Assembly (NCBI GenBank): GCA_964549785.1
Contig: CAZJXA010000162.1
Location: forward strand, 1-7,665
Origin: JBEIUO01 sp964549785
Lineage (GTDB): Bacteria; Planctomycetota; Phycisphaerae; Phycisphaerales; UBA1924
Direction of reading: 5' to 3'
DNA: 7,665 nt
Part shown: positions 7,301-7,665 of the stretch, in pieces
Position numbering within the stretch: the first letter of the stretch is position 1
Layout of the letters: every line of letters begins with the position of its first letter
Translations under genes and position numbers: made by a program
The notes under the pieces: generated by a model
The model's database searches: none
What the model saw: the letters and a program-made list of their open reading frames with translations, nothing else
Told to the model about the DNA's origin: nothing

Positions 7301-7665
7301 ACCATCGCCGACATCACCCATGTGGGCCGGGCGGTGGTGCTACCCCACCCCGATCGCAACGCACCGGACATGGCCCCGATGGTCCGTGATGATGAAGTGG
7401 AACGCCGCGCTGTTGCAATCGTCATCGGATACGAAGAGGCCCGTGGCTGGGTGGTCGAAGACGTCCAGAAAGACAATCGCGGCTTCGACCTCATCTCTCG
7501 CCGTCCGCACCCGGAAGACGCTAAGACCTTTGTTGAAGTCCGGTTCATCGAGGTCAAGGGCCGTGCCGGTGTGGGCGAGGTCTTCTTGAGCGCCAACGAA
7601 TACCGCGCAGCGGAACGACTGCGGAACGATTTCTGGCTCTACGCCGTCTTCAACTGTGCGAGCCC
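4313..7665 (+). CDS. SF2/Snf2-like helicase with C-terminal DUF3883 domain (3' end outside window)
   Basis: Large ATP-dependent DNA translocase or helicase, likely part of a multi-gene anti-phage defence locus. At least 1117 codons, no stop before the edge. Residues 1-100 form the family's N-terminal domain (PEPVRVLAV, FRLGVEALRLGLAY). The first RecA-like lobe has PHQ at 109-111, P-loop DDPGAGKT at 131-138, VTPANLTFQWQREL, DEAH at 232-235 and TATPHKGD at 266-273. The second lobe has LLIFTEHKDSLDFL, ATEAAGEGINLQF (567-579) and RLEQRIGRIHRYGQ (594-607). A coiled-coil-like segment lies near 970-1000 (EQHLDDLNNRLESRRRELDM). DUF3883 covers about 1040 to the edge, with Asp1059 in RGFDLISRR, Glu1080 and Lys1082 in FIEVKG, and NEYRAAERL; the D...ExK pattern is that of PD-(D/E)XK folds. 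ATG 4313 is the first possible start after the TGA at 4205; its Shine-Dalgarno is weak. I expect only a few dozen more residues. It differs from DISARM DrmD, which lacks this N-terminus and usually has a DDVGLGKT-type P-loop. Partners expected downstream are a DUF1156 methyltransferase and a DUF499 ATPase (from memory of the family). Confidence 0.93.
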   Translation, partial: MRSFTLPEFPIKPGSIVSGPVLPEPVRVLAVTPMGTSICIFGKGLRTGLAHTPVLSQAQLAELTISADQEPLDGNASLFRLGVEALRLGLAYGYDPYFALSIARVDPLPHQLEAVYEYFLKLPRIRFLLADDPGAGKTVMAGLLLKELKARGLVKRALIVTPANLTFQWQRELKEKFRENFDVINSDVLRSNYGQNPWQDRNQLITSISWVSRIEDARESLLRSRWDIVIVDEAHKMAAYAEDRKTLAFRLGESLSGMTDHLLLMTATPHKGDPDNFCLFLSLLDKDVYGNIESLEQAMRQNEAPFYLRRIKEALVTFPDPVTGKVRRLFTKREVKTADFQLDGEELDFYDALTRYVEDQSILASAEDSARGRAVGFTMAMLQRRMASTIYAVRRSLERMRDRREKILEDPIAHRKEQIERKLPEDFDDLTEDEQQEIITELEGFVANVDPAALRDEIAKLTNLCAQAMQLERRQVETKLTKLRSLLTDNGFFADHSKKLLIFTEHKDSLDFLAGDGRDGRPLGKLREWGLTVTVIHGGMKIGDRDTPGSRICAEREFRESCQILVATEAAGEGINLQFCSQMVNYDIPWNPVRLEQRIGRIHRYGQEKPCLIFNFVATNTNEGRVLAKLQMRLAEIQKELGTDQVFDVVGEILPGREIEKLFRDMYSRRLDVNQVEERIVERVDSERFRAITESALEGLAKKELNLSAIVGRSVEAKERRLVPEAIENFFTEASPIVGINTKPTAEAARTYRIGRTPRHLLPIGDRLEPRFGRLGREYHKICFDKAHLVQEPTLEWVTPGHPLFEVVRESVSESAAAALRSGAVFHSLKHSGELVLDVFAASIKDGRGNTLHRRLFVVETAADGTQSVRQPTIFLDITPAAQAGSKPSTQQVGMALPDRQAVEIFLIQDALNPWLGELQAERTKEVGKVAAHVEISLKALLNTENLNLADLLERQLNGQTIQGIEGRISMSEQHLDDLNNRLESRRRELDMERHATIADITHVGRAVVLPHPDRNAPDMAPMVRDDEVERRAVAIVIGYEEARGWVVEDVQKDNRGFDLISRRPHPEDAKTFVEVRFIEVKGRAGVGEVFLSANEYRAAERLRNDFWLYAVFNCAS

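Noticed and set aside
5096..7321. A 741-codon open frame on the minus strand opposite the helicase
   Set aside because: It is the antisense of the helicase. The product is a repetitive mix of Asp, Glu, Val, Leu, Gly and Ala with no domain, as expected from complementing GC-biased codons. The plus-strand frame has every helicase motif.
4313..7665. Calling the helicase DISARM DrmD
   Set aside because: DrmD is also a Snf2-like helicase, but this N-terminus, the DDPGAGKT P-loop and the DUF3883 end match the other defence helicase family better. No DISARM partner is visible.
1..7665. CRISPR arrays, tRNA genes, rRNA genes, insertion sequences
   Set aside because: No regularly spaced repeats, cloverleaf, rRNA-like stretch or transposase was seen on either strand.

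Overview
The window looks like the edge of an integrated mobile element beside a probable anti-phage defence locus, in a GC-rich bacterium. The best guess for the host is a planctomycete or a relative. That rests on the integrase, whose active-site region (QNLRSSR, then HVSAAWLG, then HYLQV) resembles recombinases I know mainly from Planctomycetota, and on the general GC-rich codon use. It is an inference, not a proof.

Layout. Positions 1-2735 hold a leftward (minus-strand) mobility module, in transcription order: a small AlpA/excisionase-like helix-turn-helix protein with a strong ribosome binding site (2723 to 2523), a small unknown protein that appears translationally coupled to it (2526 to 2248), a RepA/RecA-like AAA ATPase (2275 to 1225), and a tyrosine recombinase (1098 to beyond the left edge). 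The ATPase and the recombinase each carry one apparent single-base frameshift, so as written neither gives a full-length protein. Positions 2724-2880 are a regulatory region with a perfect 14-bp palindrome, a 10-bp inverted repeat and a 9-bp direct repeat. Positions 2853-3860 hold a leftward gene of unknown function with a possible DNA-binding C-terminus. Positions 3873-4312 are an apparently non-coding divergent interval.

From 4313 to the right edge a single rightward gene fills the window: at least 1117 codons of an SF2/Snf2-like helicase ending in a DUF3883 domain. It has no stop codon inside the window. All helicase motifs are present, and the DUF3883 domain keeps a D...ExK arrangement like that of PD-(D/E)XK nucleases. 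Helicases of this type are frequent in defence islands, commonly beside DNA methyltransferase genes (DUF1156) and DUF499 ATPases. Those partners, if present, lie beyond 7665.

How the genes work together (inference): the HTH protein would control the leftward module or direct excision, the ATPase would support element replication or mobilisation, and the recombinase would integrate the element. The helicase would be cargo or neighbouring defence. The helicase frame is intact over 3.35 kb while two mobility genes are broken, which fits an element that has lost mobility while its defence gene is retained.
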